From Acidimicrobiales bacterium (lineage in GTDB: Bacteria > Actinomycetota > Acidimicrobiia > Acidimicrobiales > Acidimicrobilacustridaceae): 64,000 bases of DNA. Position 1 is the first letter of the stretch, and each line of letters begins with the position of its first letter. The stretch lies in the NCBI GenBank assembly GCA_025455885.1, contig JALOLR010000005.1, positions 62,001 through 126,000 on the forward strand, read 5' to 3'. Of the stretch, positions 44,219 to 53,120 are shown piece after piece. The position numbers and the translations under genes are program-made. Under the pieces are notes generated by a model. It was given only the letters and a program-made list of their open reading frames with translations, was not told the DNA's origin and made no database searches.

Positions 44219-45775
44219 GTGAGCGCCGATCCGTGGTGGATGACGGGGGTGGTCTACCAGATCTATCCCCGATCGTTCGCCGACGAGGACGGCGACGGGA
44301 TCGGCGACCTCGCCGGCATCCGGGCCCGGCTCGGATACCTCGCCTGGTTGGGCGTCGACGCCGTCTGGCTCTCGCCGTTCTACCCCTCGCCGATGGCCGA
44401 CTTCGGCTACGACATCACCGACCACTGCGACGTGGACCCGGTCTTCGGCTCCCTCGCCGACGCCGACGCCCTGATCGCCGAGGCGCACGCCCTCGGGTTG
44501 CGGGTCCTGCTCGACTGGGTGCCCAACCACACCTCCGACCACCACCCCTGGTTCGTGGAGGCGCGATCGTCCCCCGACAGCCCTCGGAGGGACTGGTACG
44601 TGTGGCGATCGCCCGCTCCCGACGGCGGGCCGCCGAACAACTGGGTCGCGGCGTTCGCACCCGTGCCGGCCTGGACCCTCGACGAGGCGAGCGGCGAGTA
44701 CTACCTGCACTGCTTCCTCCCGGAGCAGCCGGACCTCGACTGGGGCAACCCCGAGGTGGTCGAGGCGATGCACGACGTGGCCCGCTTCTGGCTCGACCGC
44801 GGGGTCGACGGGTTCCGCATCGACGTGGTCCACCTCATCGGCAAGGACCCCCTGCTGGCCGACGATCCCCCCGAGCTCCTGCCCATCCCGCACGTGGCGC
44901 TGAACGACCGTCCCGAGGTCCATCCCCTGCTGCGGGGGATCCGGACCCTGCTCGACGAGCGGCCGGGGAACCGGGTGGCCGTCGGGGAGGTGTACCTGCT
45001 CGACCTGGACCGGATCGTCACCTACTACGGCCACGGCGACGAGTTGCACCTGGCGTTCAACTTCCCGGCCCTGTACGCCCCGTGGGACGCGCGTGCCTGG
45101 CGGACGCAGATCGAGTCCGCAGCCGAGCGCCTCGATCCCGTCGACGCCTGGCCGACCTGGGTGCTGTCGAACCACGACAACCCCCGCCACCGCACCCGCC
45201 TCGGCGGTTCGGAGGCCCGGGCCCGGGCGGCCGCCGTGCTCCTGACGACGCTGCGGGGGACGCCGTTCCTCTTCGCCGGCGAGGAGCTCGGCCTGCTCGA
45301 CGCCGACATCCCCCCCGGTGCCGAGGTCGATCCGGGCGGCCGCGACGGATGTCGGGCCCCCATCCCGTGGGAGAGCGGGCCGCGCCACGGCTGGCCGGCC
45401 GACCCGTGGCTCCCGTTCCCACCCGAGAGCGAGGCCCGCAACGTGGCCGCCGCGCGTGACGATCCCGACTCGGTGCTCAACCTCTACCGCGACCTGCTGC
45501 ACGCCCGGCGCCACAGCCCGGCCCTCCACCGCGGGGCCCTGCACCTCCTCGATGCCCCGGAGGGGGTCCTGGCCTGGGCCCGCTCCGCCCCCGACGGGGA
45601 TCGCCGGATCGTGGTCGTGAACTTCACCGACGTCCCCGTCGACCTCGCCGCCCACCCGATCGACGCGACCCTCGACGGCCTCGTCGTGGAGATCGCCTCT
45701 GACCGGGTCGGCGAGGGCGGGGCCCCGGCCCCCACCCTGGGTCCGGACCAGGCACTGCTGCTCCGGCCGAGCTGA
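44219..45775 (+). CDS. GH13 alpha-glucosidase/oligo-1,6-glucosidase-like
   Basis: A 518-residue glycoside hydrolase family 13 enzyme without signal peptide. The TIM barrel starts VVYQIYPRSFADEDGDGIGDLAGI. Catalytic residues are D202 (GFRIDVVHLIG), E257 (VAVGEVYL) and D320 (VLSNHDNPRH). The QIYPRSF start and the NHDNPR motif are typical of alpha-glucosidases acting on short oligosaccharides in the cytoplasm (GH13 subfamilies 17/23/30); trehalose-related activity is also possible. Confidence 0.9.
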   Translation: MSADPWWMTGVVYQIYPRSFADEDGDGIGDLAGIRARLGYLAWLGVDAVWLSPFYPSPMADFGYDITDHCDVDPVFGSLADADALIAEAHALGLRVLLDWVPNHTSDHHPWFVEARSSPDSPRRDWYVWRSPAPDGGPPNNWVAAFAPVPAWTLDEASGEYYLHCFLPEQPDLDWGNPEVVEAMHDVARFWLDRGVDGFRIDVVHLIGKDPLLADDPPELLPIPHVALNDRPEVHPLLRGIRTLLDERPGNRVAVGEVYLLDLDRIVTYYGHGDELHLAFNFPALYAPWDARAWRTQIESAAERLDPVDAWPTWVLSNHDNPRHRTRLGGSEARARAAAVLLTTLRGTPFLFAGEELGLLDADIPPGAEVDPGGRDGCRAPIPWESGPRHGWPADPWLPFPPESEARNVAAARDDPDSVLNLYRDLLHARRHSPALHRGALHLLDAPEGVLAWARSAPDGDRRIVVVNFTDVPVDLAAHPIDATLDGLVVEIASDRVGEGGAPAPTLGPDQALLLRPS

Positions 45776-45797
45776 GGGGACACCCACCCCCGGTCGA

Positions 45798-46943
45798 TCA
45801 GTCCAGGGGCCGGTTGGAACGCTCCTCGATGACGAGATCCCCGCCGCCCGCGAACGCGACGGCCGCCGACCCCTCCACCAGCCGGCGGATGGGCTCACCG
45901 ACGATGGCCCCCCGCCAGCCCTCGGCGAGGCGGGCGTCGTCGTCGCCGCGCAGGAGCGCCTCGAGGTCGCTGCGGGTGGCCAACAACGTCGTGTCGATCT
46001 CGAGGTCGCGGGCGAGCTGGGCCACCCACGCCGACACGAGGGCCACCGCCGGGCGCAGGTCGCGGTCGAGGGGCCCGTTCCCGCCTTCGGCCACCTCCGG
46101 CAGCGGTCGGTCCTGGCTGTCACGCACCGCGGCGAGGAGGCTCTCGACGGCGTCGGCGCGGAAGCCGCGGTCGAGGCCGCGGATCCGCTCGAGCTCCTTG
46201 CGGCTCGACGGCGGCCGTTGCGCGATGCCCACGACGGCCATGTCGGACAGCACGTAGCGGACCGGGATGTCGAGCTCGGCGGCCCGACGCTCGCGCCACG
46301 CGGCCACCGCCCGGGCCACGGCCCGGGACCGCCCCTTGAGTTGGCGGGCTTCCTTGATGCGCCGCCACGCCTCCTCGGGGTCACGCTGACCCCGCGAACG
46401 CATCAGCAGCCGCTCGCACTCGTCGAGAGCCCATTGGCGGCGACCACGACGGTCGAGGTCGTCCAGCAGGCGGTGCTCGACCTCGAGCAGGTAGGCGACG
46501 TCGTTGGCGGCATAGGCGAGCTGGGCGTCGGTGAGGGGCCGCTGCAGCCAGTCGGTGAGCCGATCCCCCTTGCCGACCCTGACGTCGACGATGCGCTCGT
46601 AGAGCGACGACAACGACGGGGTGCTCATCCCCACGAACCCGGCGGCCAGCTGGGTGTCGAACAGCCGCGACGGCGCTGCGCCGCAGGCGAGCTGGAGGAC
46701 CTCGAGGTCCTGGTCGGCGGCGTGCAGGACGGCGGTGCCCGGCCCCTCCAGGACCTGGGCCAGTGCGGCCACGTCGACGGCCAGCGGATCGAGGAGGACG
46801 ATCTCACCGGGCCAGGCGAGCTGCATGAGGGCCAGCTTCGGGAAGTACGTGCGCTCCCGGTGGAACTCGGTGTCGAGCGCGTACTCCGGTTGATCGACGA
46901 GGGCGGCCACGACCTCGGCCAGACCCCTCTCGGTGTCGACCAT
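45798..46943 (-). CDS. rnd: Ribonuclease D family exonuclease
   Basis: A 381-residue protein of the DEDDy type. D24 and E26 are in ALDTEFHRE, the second Asp is in LHAADQDLEVL, and YAANDVAYLLEVE carries the Tyr and last Asp. An HRDC domain lies at about 205-290 (DPEEAWRRIKEARQLKGRSRAVARAVAAW). It trims the 3' ends of structured RNAs. I chose ATG 46943, just before the fold; the start overlaps no other gene. Transcribed from the rhodanese-mobA side. Confidence 0.93.
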   Translation of the reverse strand: MVDTERGLAEVVAALVDQPEYALDTEFHRERTYFPKLALMQLAWPGEIVLLDPLAVDVAALAQVLEGPGTAVLHAADQDLEVLQLACGAAPSRLFDTQLAAGFVGMSTPSLSSLYERIVDVRVGKGDRLTDWLQRPLTDAQLAYAANDVAYLLEVEHRLLDDLDRRGRRQWALDECERLLMRSRGQRDPEEAWRRIKEARQLKGRSRAVARAVAAWRERRAAELDIPVRYVLSDMAVVGIAQRPPSSRKELERIRGLDRGFRADAVESLLAAVRDSQDRPLPEVAEGGNGPLDRDLRPAVALVSAWVAQLARDLEIDTTLLATRSDLEALLRGDDDARLAEGWRGAIVGEPIRRLVEGSAAVAFAGGGDLVIEERSNRPLD

Positions 46944-46972
46944 CCGGTAGCGGGGCGCGGCGGCCTCGGCGC

Positions 46973-47302
46973 TCAGTGCGGTTCGCCGCCCGTGACGACG
47001 GGCTGGCCCGCCTCGATCCAGGCCTTGGTGCCCCCGGCGACGTTGACGGCGTCGATCCCCTCGGCGCGGAGGTGGGCCACGGCCCGGGCGCTGCGACCGC
47101 CGACGGCGCAGACGACGAGGACCGGCGCGTCGGTCGGGAACTCCGCGATCCGCTCGGGGACGGTGGTCAGAGGGACGTGGACGGCGCCCGGTACGTGGCC
47201 GCCGTGGTACTCGTCGTCCTCGCGCACGTCGACCACGACGACGCCGTCGTCGAGGCGGCGGACCAGGGTCTCGATGTCGATCTCGGGCACGTCGTCGCTC
47301 AC
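46973..47302 (-). CDS. Rhodanese-like sulfurtransferase
   Basis: A 109-residue single rhodanese domain. The active-site loop is C65-A-V-G-G-R-S, and DVREDDEYHGGHVPGAVHVP is the conserved N-terminal half. It could carry persulfide sulfur or act as a regulator. GTG start. It lies between rnd and mobA, which suggests, but does not prove, a link with molybdenum-cofactor sulfuration. Confidence 0.9.
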   Translation of the reverse strand: MSDDVPEIDIETLVRRLDDGVVVVDVREDDEYHGGHVPGAVHVPLTTVPERIAEFPTDAPVLVVCAVGGRSARAVAHLRAEGIDAVNVAGGTKAWIEAGQPVVTGGEPH

Positions 47303-47358
47303 GTGTCGCTCCGCAAGGCGTGGGGGCAGGGCCGGCTCCCCCAGGGGGGAGGGGGGCC

Positions 47359-47961
47359 TCAGGGAGCGTACCGCTGCAGGTCCTCGGGTCGGTCGACGTC
47401 GGCGAGGGCGGACGGGACCAGCCCGCCCACCTCGACGACACCGAGGTCGGCGAGGACACGACGGGGTGCCCGCTCACCCGAGGCGAACGCCGCCTCCATC
47501 GCCGCCGCCGCGAGCCGGGGTCGCCACGCACCGGTCAGCGGCTGCGGCCGACCGTCGGCCAGCGCCAGGGCAGCGGCCGCCTCCGGCGCGACCCGCAACG
47601 CCGTCACCAGGGCGGTGATGGTCGCGGCGTCGACGGCGGGCATGTCGCACGCCGTGACGACGACGATCGGATCGGGGTCGATCGCCGCCGCGGCGGCGAA
47701 CGCCGTCAACAGTGCGCCGAGCGGCCCTTCGCCAGGGGTGCGGTCCTCGACGTAGACGGCCCCCGGGACCGCCCGGGCGAGGCCGAGGCGGTCACCGCCG
47801 ACGACGAGCACCGGGTCGGCGCCGGCGTCCGCCATGGCCTGCACGCCGACGGCCACGAGCGGACGCCCACCCACGTCGACGAGGGCCTTGTCGCGACCCA
47901 TCCGCCGCGACGCGCCGCCGGTGAGCACTGCGCCGACGAGGCGCGCCGAGCGACCGCCCAC
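47359..47961 (-). CDS. mobA: Molybdenum cofactor guanylyltransferase MobA
   Basis: A 200-residue nucleotidyltransferase. The signature LTGGASRRMGRDKAL (13-27) binds GTP, DMPAVD is the metal motif, and GRPLVAV matches MobA. It joins GMP to molybdopterin for the DMSO-reductase family of molybdoenzymes. GTG start; 7 bases after the methyltransferase gene upstream. Confidence 0.9.
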   Translation of the reverse strand: MGGRSARLVGAVLTGGASRRMGRDKALVDVGGRPLVAVGVQAMADAGADPVLVVGGDRLGLARAVPGAVYVEDRTPGEGPLGALLTAFAAAAAIDPDPIVVVTACDMPAVDAATITALVTALRVAPEAAAALALADGRPQPLTGAWRPRLAAAAMEAAFASGERAPRRVLADLGVVEVGGLVPSALADVDRPEDLQRYAP

Positions 47962-47968
47962 GGCGGCG

Positions 47969-48724
47969 TCAGTAGGGCCAGGGCTTGTCGTCGGGGAACC
48001 CGAGCGCTCTGGCGGCCGGGCGCAGCCTGGCCAGGATGAGGACCTTGATGACCACGTTGCTCGCCCACCACGGCAGCTGGGCGAGCTGGGCGTTGCGGGA
48101 GCGGCGCCGTTGGCGGGGTGAGAGCTCTACCCGGCGGTACTCGGCCATCGAGCCGGAGCGTCCGACGTACTCCCAGTGCGCGGACGGGACCAGCTCGGCC
48201 AGGATCGCCAGGGTGACGCCGACGGAGCTGAACGAGTCGTGGATCAGCATCGTCCCGCCCGGCGCGACACGGCGCCCCCACGAGACGATGTCGTCTCGGG
48301 CGGGCCCGAACCGGTGGGCCCCGTCGATGTAGAGCAGGTCGATGTCGCCCTCGACGGCATGGTGGGCGTCGTGGGAGAACTCCCGCACGTAGCGCACCCG
48401 GTCACGCACCCCGGCTGCCTCGAGGTTGGCCAGGAAGACGTGGTGGTCCGTTTCCGCCTCGGCCTCCTTGCCGCGGATCTCCTGCGGGCCGCGGTCGTTG
48501 CCGCCGTGCGGATCGATGGCCACCACGACCGTGTCGGGAGGGAGCCCGAGCGCGGTGATCACCGTCGATCGGCCCCGGAAGCTCCCGATCTCGACCACGG
48601 TCGCCCCGGGCTGCAGCTCGCCGGCCCGGTCCCACAGGCGCTGCGCCTGGTCGTCGGTCAGCCAACCGTCGACGCCCTCGAGGGCGACGACGGCGTCGGT
48701 GAAGGTCGGGGTCGCACCCGTCAT
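47969..48724 (-). CDS. Class I SAM-dependent methyltransferase
   Basis: A 251-residue protein. The SAM loop is VVEIGSFRGRSTV, and the acidic second strand gives VVAIDPHGGNDRG. LLYIDGAHRFGPARDDI is like the Methyltransf_24 family that methylates small or exopolysaccharide-linked hydroxyls. The start is ATG 48724; ATG 48745 upstream lies in the DUF3151 gene and is less likely. Substrate unknown. Confidence 0.82.
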   Translation of the reverse strand: MTGATPTFTDAVVALEGVDGWLTDDQAQRLWDRAGELQPGATVVEIGSFRGRSTVITALGLPPDTVVVAIDPHGGNDRGPQEIRGKEAEAETDHHVFLANLEAAGVRDRVRYVREFSHDAHHAVEGDIDLLYIDGAHRFGPARDDIVSWGRRVAPGGTMLIHDSFSSVGVTLAILAELVPSAHWEYVGRSGSMAEYRRVELSPRQRRRSRNAQLAQLPWWASNVVIKVLILARLRPAARALGFPDDKPWPY

Positions 48725-48731
48725 CGGGGGC

Positions 48732-49187
48732 TCATTCGGGTGCATCCGGATCGGAGGGCGGCCAGGTGGGATCGAGCTGGAGCAGGAACAACGAGCACCG
48801 TTCGGCCTCGTCGTCCTCGCCGATCTCGGCCGCCACCCTGGCCAGGCCGGCCAGCGAGCGCAGGAAGCCGCGGTTCGTGGGGTGCTCCCACCGCACGTAA
48901 CCCGAACCCCTCCAGCCGTTGGCCCGCAGCGCGTCGAGGCCCCGGTGGTAGCCGACTCGGTACGCGGCGTACTGCTCGATCGGGTCGCGGCCGACGTCGC
49001 CGAGCCGACCCCAGGCCTCGCTCCACCGGGGATGGTCGGCGACGACTGCGGCGAGCAGCTCGCGGCGCGCCTCGGGAGGCGCCGCCAGAGCAGCGTCGAG
49101 CCGGGCACGGCTCTCGGCGGGCTCGGGGGGCAGCACCGTCTCGGGGGGACCGGACGACATGAGGTGCACGGGACGGGAGTCGCTCAT
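48732..49187 (-). CDS. DUF3151-family protein
   Basis: A 151-residue protein with the DUF3151 pattern: EARRELLAAVVADHPRWSEAWGRLGD, YAAYRVGYHRGLDALRANGWRGSGYVRW and ERCSLFLLQLDPTWP. The family is confined to actinobacteria and of unknown role, possibly a helical repeat protein. ATG start with a TAGAGT box 8 bases upstream. It leads the methyltransferase-mobA-rhodanese-rnd run. Confidence 0.85.
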   Translation of the reverse strand: MSDSRPVHLMSSGPPETVLPPEPAESRARLDAALAAPPEARRELLAAVVADHPRWSEAWGRLGDVGRDPIEQYAAYRVGYHRGLDALRANGWRGSGYVRWEHPTNRGFLRSLAGLARVAAEIGEDDEAERCSLFLLQLDPTWPPSDPDAPE

Positions 49188-49195
49188 CGTCCTGC

Positions 49196-49201
49196 ACTCT
49201 A
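49196..49201 (-). promoter_or_regulatory. -10 box (TAGAGT) of the DUF3151 gene
   Basis: The minus strand reads TAGAGT, 8 bases before the ATG at 49187. Confidence 0.45.
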
Positions 49202-49987
49202 CGGCGAGGACCGCCGGCGGCCGGGAACGGCGGCGACCGTCCGCCGGACCAGTGCGGCGAACTCGTCGGGGTGGGTGAGGTGCGCGCCGTGGTCGGCACC
49301 GGCGATCTCGGCCAGCTCGCCATGGGCGACGCCCGTCGCAACGACCTCGGCGGCCCGACGGTGGTGCGGCGCCGATGCGGCACCGCGCGCCGAGAGGACG
49401 GGGACCGCCACCCGTCGCAGGTCGAGCGGGGCCGGCGGGCGGCGGATGGCCGTCATCTCGGCCAACAGCGCCCTGCCCTCGGCGCGGCGGGCCGCTCGGG
49501 TCGACGCCGGCAGGCGCTCCCAGGACCGGTCGCCGACCATCGTGCGCATGAAGGCCTCCGCGGCGGCGGGCGGATCGTCGAGGTGGGCACCGACGGCCCG
49601 CCCCCCGGCGGAGTCGCGGGGCCACCACGGCTCCCACGGGAGGGGCGCCTCGTAGGCCATCACCGCGACGACCGTCCCGGGACGGGAGGCAGCCGCGGCG
49701 AGCGCCACCACCGCCCCGAGGCTGTGTCCGACGACGACCGTCGGGCGGCCGTCGAGGACCACGAGGAGGTCCTCGACGTGCTCGGCGATGCTCGTCGCCG
49801 TGCCGGCGGCGCTCGAGGCGCCGTAGCCCCGACGGTCGTACACCGTGAGGTCCAGGTCGACGAGGCGCCGCTCGACCTTGCGGAAGGACTGACCCCGGTC
49901 CATGGAGCCGTGCACCAACGCCACCCGGGGGGCGCCGGCCACCGGTGCGTGCCGCACGGCGAGGGCTGCACGGCCGGGATCGGGCAC
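49199..49987 (-). CDS. Alpha/beta-hydrolase
   Basis: A 262-residue alpha/beta-hydrolase fold enzyme. The nucleophile elbow GHSLG has S89, an HGS near the N-terminus forms the oxyanion loop, and the late H (ADHGAHLTHP) is the catalytic His. It would hydrolyse an ester, lactone or amide. The GTG start at 49987 follows pyk by 35 bases. No closer relative can be told from the sequence. Confidence 0.85.
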   Translation of the reverse strand: MPDPGRAALAVRHAPVAGAPRVALVHGSMDRGQSFRKVERRLVDLDLTVYDRRGYGASSAAGTATSIAEHVEDLLVVLDGRPTVVVGHSLGAVVALAAAASRPGTVVAVMAYEAPLPWEPWWPRDSAGGRAVGAHLDDPPAAAEAFMRTMVGDRSWERLPASTRAARRAEGRALLAEMTAIRRPPAPLDLRRVAVPVLSARGAASAPHHRRAAEVVATGVAHGELAEIAGADHGAHLTHPDEFAALVRRTVAAVPGRRRSSP

Positions 49988-50022
49988 CGCCGGGTCCGCC
50001 CGTCGCGATCCGGCGGGGAGGT

Positions 50023-51456
50023 CTACGGGATCCGCACGATCCGGACGGTGTCGGTGACGCGGCCCTTGTAGATGCCCGACCCGGCGAGCACCACGACCAC
50101 GTCACCCGGCGCCACCTCGCCCTCGGCCACGGCTCGTTCGATGGCCTGGGGCACGAGCTCCTCGGTGATGACCCCGCCCTCGATGAGATAGGGGGTGGTG
50201 CCCCAGCTGATCGACAGCTGACGCAGCGTGCGCTCGTCGGTGGTGAAGCCGAGGATCCGGGCCTGCGGGCGGAACCGGGCGATCGAGCGGACCGTGAAGC
50301 CGCTGCGCGAGAGGCAGATGATGGCCTTGGCCCCGATCTCGGTGGCGGCGCGGTGGGCGGCCGAGGTCATGGCGTTGGTGATGGCGTCCTCGACCACGTC
50401 GGTGGGGTCGAGGTGGAGCTCCGCGAGCCCTTGCGACCACCCCGGGTAGTCGAACTCCTCGTCGGCGCGCTCGGCGATGCGGGCCATCACCCCGACCACA
50501 TGGGTCGGGTCGACGCCGATGGCCGTCTCCCCCGAGAGCATGACCGACGACGAGCCGTCGAAGACGGCGTTGGCGACGTCGGAGGCCTCGGCCCGGGTGG
50601 GGCTCGGGGCGTGCACCATCGACTCGAGCATCTGGGTGGCCGTGATGACCGGGCGCCCGACGGCGATGCAGCGCCGGATGATCTCCTTCTGGAGGTGCGG
50701 GAGCTCCTCGATGGGGAACTCCGAACCCAGGTCGCCGCGGGCCACCATCACCGCACCGGACGCGGCGATGATCGACTCGAGGTTCTCGACGGCGGCGCGC
50801 GTCTCGATCTTGGCGACCACCAGCGGCCCGCGTGGGTAGGGCTCCGTGCCGATGCGGCGCACGTCGTGGGCGGAGCGCACGAAGGACAGCGCCAGCATGT
50901 CGACCCCCGCCTCGACGAAGGCGTCGGCCAGGCGGAGGTCCTCCGGGGTGGGGGTGGGCATCCGCAGCCGGTCGGACTGGATGTGGATGCCGGGGCGCCC
51001 CTTGAGGAGCCCGCCGTGGATGACCTGCACGTCGAGCCGGTCGCCCTTTCGGCCGATGCAGCGGACCTGCACCGCCCCGTCGCCGAAGGTCAGGTAGTCA
51101 CCGTCGTGCACGTCGACGAGCAGGTCGTCGTAGTCGACCTGGACCACGTCGCTCGTGCTGTCGCCCTGTCCGGGCACCAGCGAGATGACGTCGAGGTCGG
51201 CCAGGTGCATCCCGTCGCTCGGCATCCGTCCGGCACGCACCTTGGGGCCGGGGAGGTCGACGAGGATCCCGATGGGCTTCCCGGCCTCGGCGGCCGCGGC
51301 GCGGATCCGGTGGTAGCGCTCGAGCGCCAGCTCCAGGGTCTCGTGGGCCAGCCCCATGCGGGCGATGTCCATCCCGGCGTCGATCATCGAGCGCAGGGTG
51401 GCGGCGTTGTCGGAGGCCGGGCCGATGGTGGCGATGATCTTCGTGCGACGGGGCAT
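50023..51456 (-). CDS. pyk: Pyruvate kinase
   Basis: A 477-residue enzyme of glycolysis that makes ATP and pyruvate from phosphoenolpyruvate. It has the start RRTKIIATIGPAS, the K-S/ADP region ILVDLPGPKVRAG, the catalytic site MVARGDLGSEFPIEELPHLQKEII, and ITATQMLESM. ATG start with a TAGCGT box 8 bases upstream. Upstream neighbour of the hydrolase. Confidence 0.97.
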   Translation of the reverse strand: MPRRTKIIATIGPASDNAATLRSMIDAGMDIARMGLAHETLELALERYHRIRAAAAEAGKPIGILVDLPGPKVRAGRMPSDGMHLADLDVISLVPGQGDSTSDVVQVDYDDLLVDVHDGDYLTFGDGAVQVRCIGRKGDRLDVQVIHGGLLKGRPGIHIQSDRLRMPTPTPEDLRLADAFVEAGVDMLALSFVRSAHDVRRIGTEPYPRGPLVVAKIETRAAVENLESIIAASGAVMVARGDLGSEFPIEELPHLQKEIIRRCIAVGRPVITATQMLESMVHAPSPTRAEASDVANAVFDGSSSVMLSGETAIGVDPTHVVGVMARIAERADEEFDYPGWSQGLAELHLDPTDVVEDAITNAMTSAAHRAATEIGAKAIICLSRSGFTVRSIARFRPQARILGFTTDERTLRQLSISWGTTPYLIEGGVITEELVPQAIERAVAEGEVAPGDVVVVLAGSGIYKGRVTDTVRIVRIP

Positions 51457-51464
51457 GGAGGGGA

Positions 51465-51470
51465 ACGCTA
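51465..51470 (-). promoter_or_regulatory. -10 box (TAGCGT) of pyk
   Basis: The minus strand reads TAGCGT, 8 bases before the pyk ATG. Confidence 0.5.
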
Positions 51471-51516
51471 CCGGGTGCGGGTTCCGGCCCCGGCGACGGT
51501 TCCGGCCCGCCGGCGG

Positions 51517-52305
51517 TCAGTTCAGCCGTGACCTGACGTGCTCGGCCCGCGCCGTGAGCTGGGCCGCGGCCGCGTGGTCGGGTGCCGCCACGGCCAGTGC
51601 GTCGAGCACCTCGGCGGCCCCCCGGAAGTCGCCCGCCGCGACCAGCGCCGAGGCGAGCTCACGGTGCTCGACGGTCCGCTCCCCCGGGACCAGGACCCGC
51701 AGCCGCAGGACCCAGAGGAGGTTGGCGGTGTCCCCCCGTGAGGCGAAGGTCGTCCGGAGGTTGGCCAGCATGCGGGAGGCGATCGCGTGGGCCCCGACCG
51801 GCTGGAGGTACGACGGGTGGAAGGGCGTGGCGGCACCGTGCAGCGAGTGGAAGAGTCGCTCGCATCCTGCCGTGTCGAGCAGGCTCCCGTGGTGGAAGGG
51901 ATCGAGGAACACGTCGGCGTCGCGACCGTCGGCGACGAGGAAGTGCCCGGGCATGCCCACGCCGACCAGCGGCACACCGAGGCGGCGGCCGACGGCGACG
52001 GCCAGCACCGACAACGAGATCGGGATCCCGAGGCGACGCGTCACGACCTCGTCCAGATAGGAGTTGCGCGGGTCGTGGTAGTCGAGGCGGTCGCCGGTGA
52101 ACCCGAGCTCGGCGAAGAGATGGGCCCGCAGCCCCTCCAGCGTCGCCTCGGGGCAACCGGAGGCCAGCGCGTCGAGGCGGGCCCGCTCGACGTCGGGGTC
52201 GAGCCCCGGGCGGGCGTTGGCGGCGATCGACCAGGCGAGCTCGTCCAGTTCGATCGTCGCTTCGGGCCGGGCCACGAGGGCCGCGAAGCGCTCCCTCTCC
52301 TCCAC
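51517..52305 (-). CDS. SirB1/transglutaminase-like protein with TPR-like tail
   Basis: A 262-residue protein of the SirB1 family: FTGDRLDYHDPRNSYLDEVVTRRLGIPISLSVL is the core motif and VGMPGHFLVAD follows. The C-terminus has helical repeats (EHRELASALVAAGDFRGAAEVLDALAVAAPDH). It probably lacks transglutaminase catalysis: the core Cys is missing and only H remains at PGHFLV. GTG 52305 follows a TACGCT box by 6 bases; reading further upstream passes through the promoter. Confidence 0.82.
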   Translation of the reverse strand: MEERERFAALVARPEATIELDELAWSIAANARPGLDPDVERARLDALASGCPEATLEGLRAHLFAELGFTGDRLDYHDPRNSYLDEVVTRRLGIPISLSVLAVAVGRRLGVPLVGVGMPGHFLVADGRDADVFLDPFHHGSLLDTAGCERLFHSLHGAATPFHPSYLQPVGAHAIASRMLANLRTTFASRGDTANLLWVLRLRVLVPGERTVEHRELASALVAAGDFRGAAEVLDALAVAAPDHAAAAQLTARAEHVRSRLN

Positions 52306-52311
52306 GGCCGG

Positions 52312-52317
52312 AGCGTA
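52312..52317 (-). promoter_or_regulatory. -10 box (TACGCT) of the SirB1-like gene
   Basis: The minus strand reads TACGCT, 6 bases before GTG 52305. Confidence 0.5.
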
Positions 52318-52334
52318 CCGGCCGCTACCGTTCG

Positions 52335-53117
52335 GTGATCGCCCCGCCACCCACCCCGACGTCGACGAAGCCGTTCCTCGACCACCCCCACCCGATCCCC
52401 TTCGCCCATCGCGGTGGGGCGGGCGACCGGCCGGAGAACACCATGCCCGCGTTCGCCGCGGCCGTCGAGCTGGGCTACCGCTATGTCGAGACCGACGTCC
52501 ACGTGACCTCCGACGGTGCGGTGCTGGCCTTCCACGACGATCGGCTCGACCGGGTGACCGACCGATCGGGCGCGGTGATCGACCTCCCGTGGTCCGAGGT
52601 CGGCCGAGCCCGAGTGGCGGGGCTCGAGCCCATCCCCCTCCTGGCCGAGCTGCTGGCCGCGTGGCCCGACCTGCGGGTCAACCTCGATCCGAAGCACGAC
52701 GCCGCGGTGGAACCTCTCGCCGAGGTGATCCTCGCCGCCGGTGCGGTCGACAGGGTGTGCGTCGGCTCGTTCTCCGACCGACGCATCGCACGGCTGCGGG
52801 CGATGCTCGGCCCGCGGCTGTGCACGGCGATGGGACCGCGCGCCATCGCCCGCCTCCGGGCGGCGAGCTACGGCTACCCGCACCGGCCGATCGCCGACTG
52901 CGCCCAGGTCCCGGTGCGCCAGGGCCCGTTCCCGATCGTCGACGACCGCTTCGTGGCGACCGCCCACCGCTTCGGGGTGAAGGTCCACGTGTGGACCATC
53001 GACGAGCCCGAGGAGATGGAGGACCTGCTCGAGCTGGGCGTCGACGGGATCATGACGGACCGTCCGGCCGTGCTGAGGTCGGTGCTCGAGCAGCGGGCCG
53101 CCTGGCTCGGGCGCTGA
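52335..53117 (+). CDS. Glycerophosphodiester phosphodiesterase (second copy)
   Basis: A 260-residue TIM-barrel enzyme. It has FAHRGGAGDRPENTMPAF (His-Arg, Glu-Asn), VETDVHVTSDGAVLAFHDDRLDR (metal Glu-Asp and catalytic His), and the late WTIDEPEEMEDLLELGVDGIMTDRP. This is a full GDPD set, closer to the canonical one than the copy at 10150. GTG start; divergent from the SirB1-like gene. Only 3 bases separate it from the converging FAD oxidase gene. Confidence 0.9.
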   Translation: MIAPPPTPTSTKPFLDHPHPIPFAHRGGAGDRPENTMPAFAAAVELGYRYVETDVHVTSDGAVLAFHDDRLDRVTDRSGAVIDLPWSEVGRARVAGLEPIPLLAELLAAWPDLRVNLDPKHDAAVEPLAEVILAAGAVDRVCVGSFSDRRIARLRAMLGPRLCTAMGPRAIARLRAASYGYPHRPIADCAQVPVRQGPFPIVDDRFVATAHRFGVKVHVWTIDEPEEMEDLLELGVDGIMTDRPAVLRSVLEQRAAWLGR

Positions 53118-53120
53118 GGC

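Noticed and set aside
49987-50016. CCGCCGG/CCGGCGG hairpin between pyk and the hydrolase gene
   Set aside because: Only 7 bp with a 16-base loop and no T-run; such stems arise by chance at this GC content.
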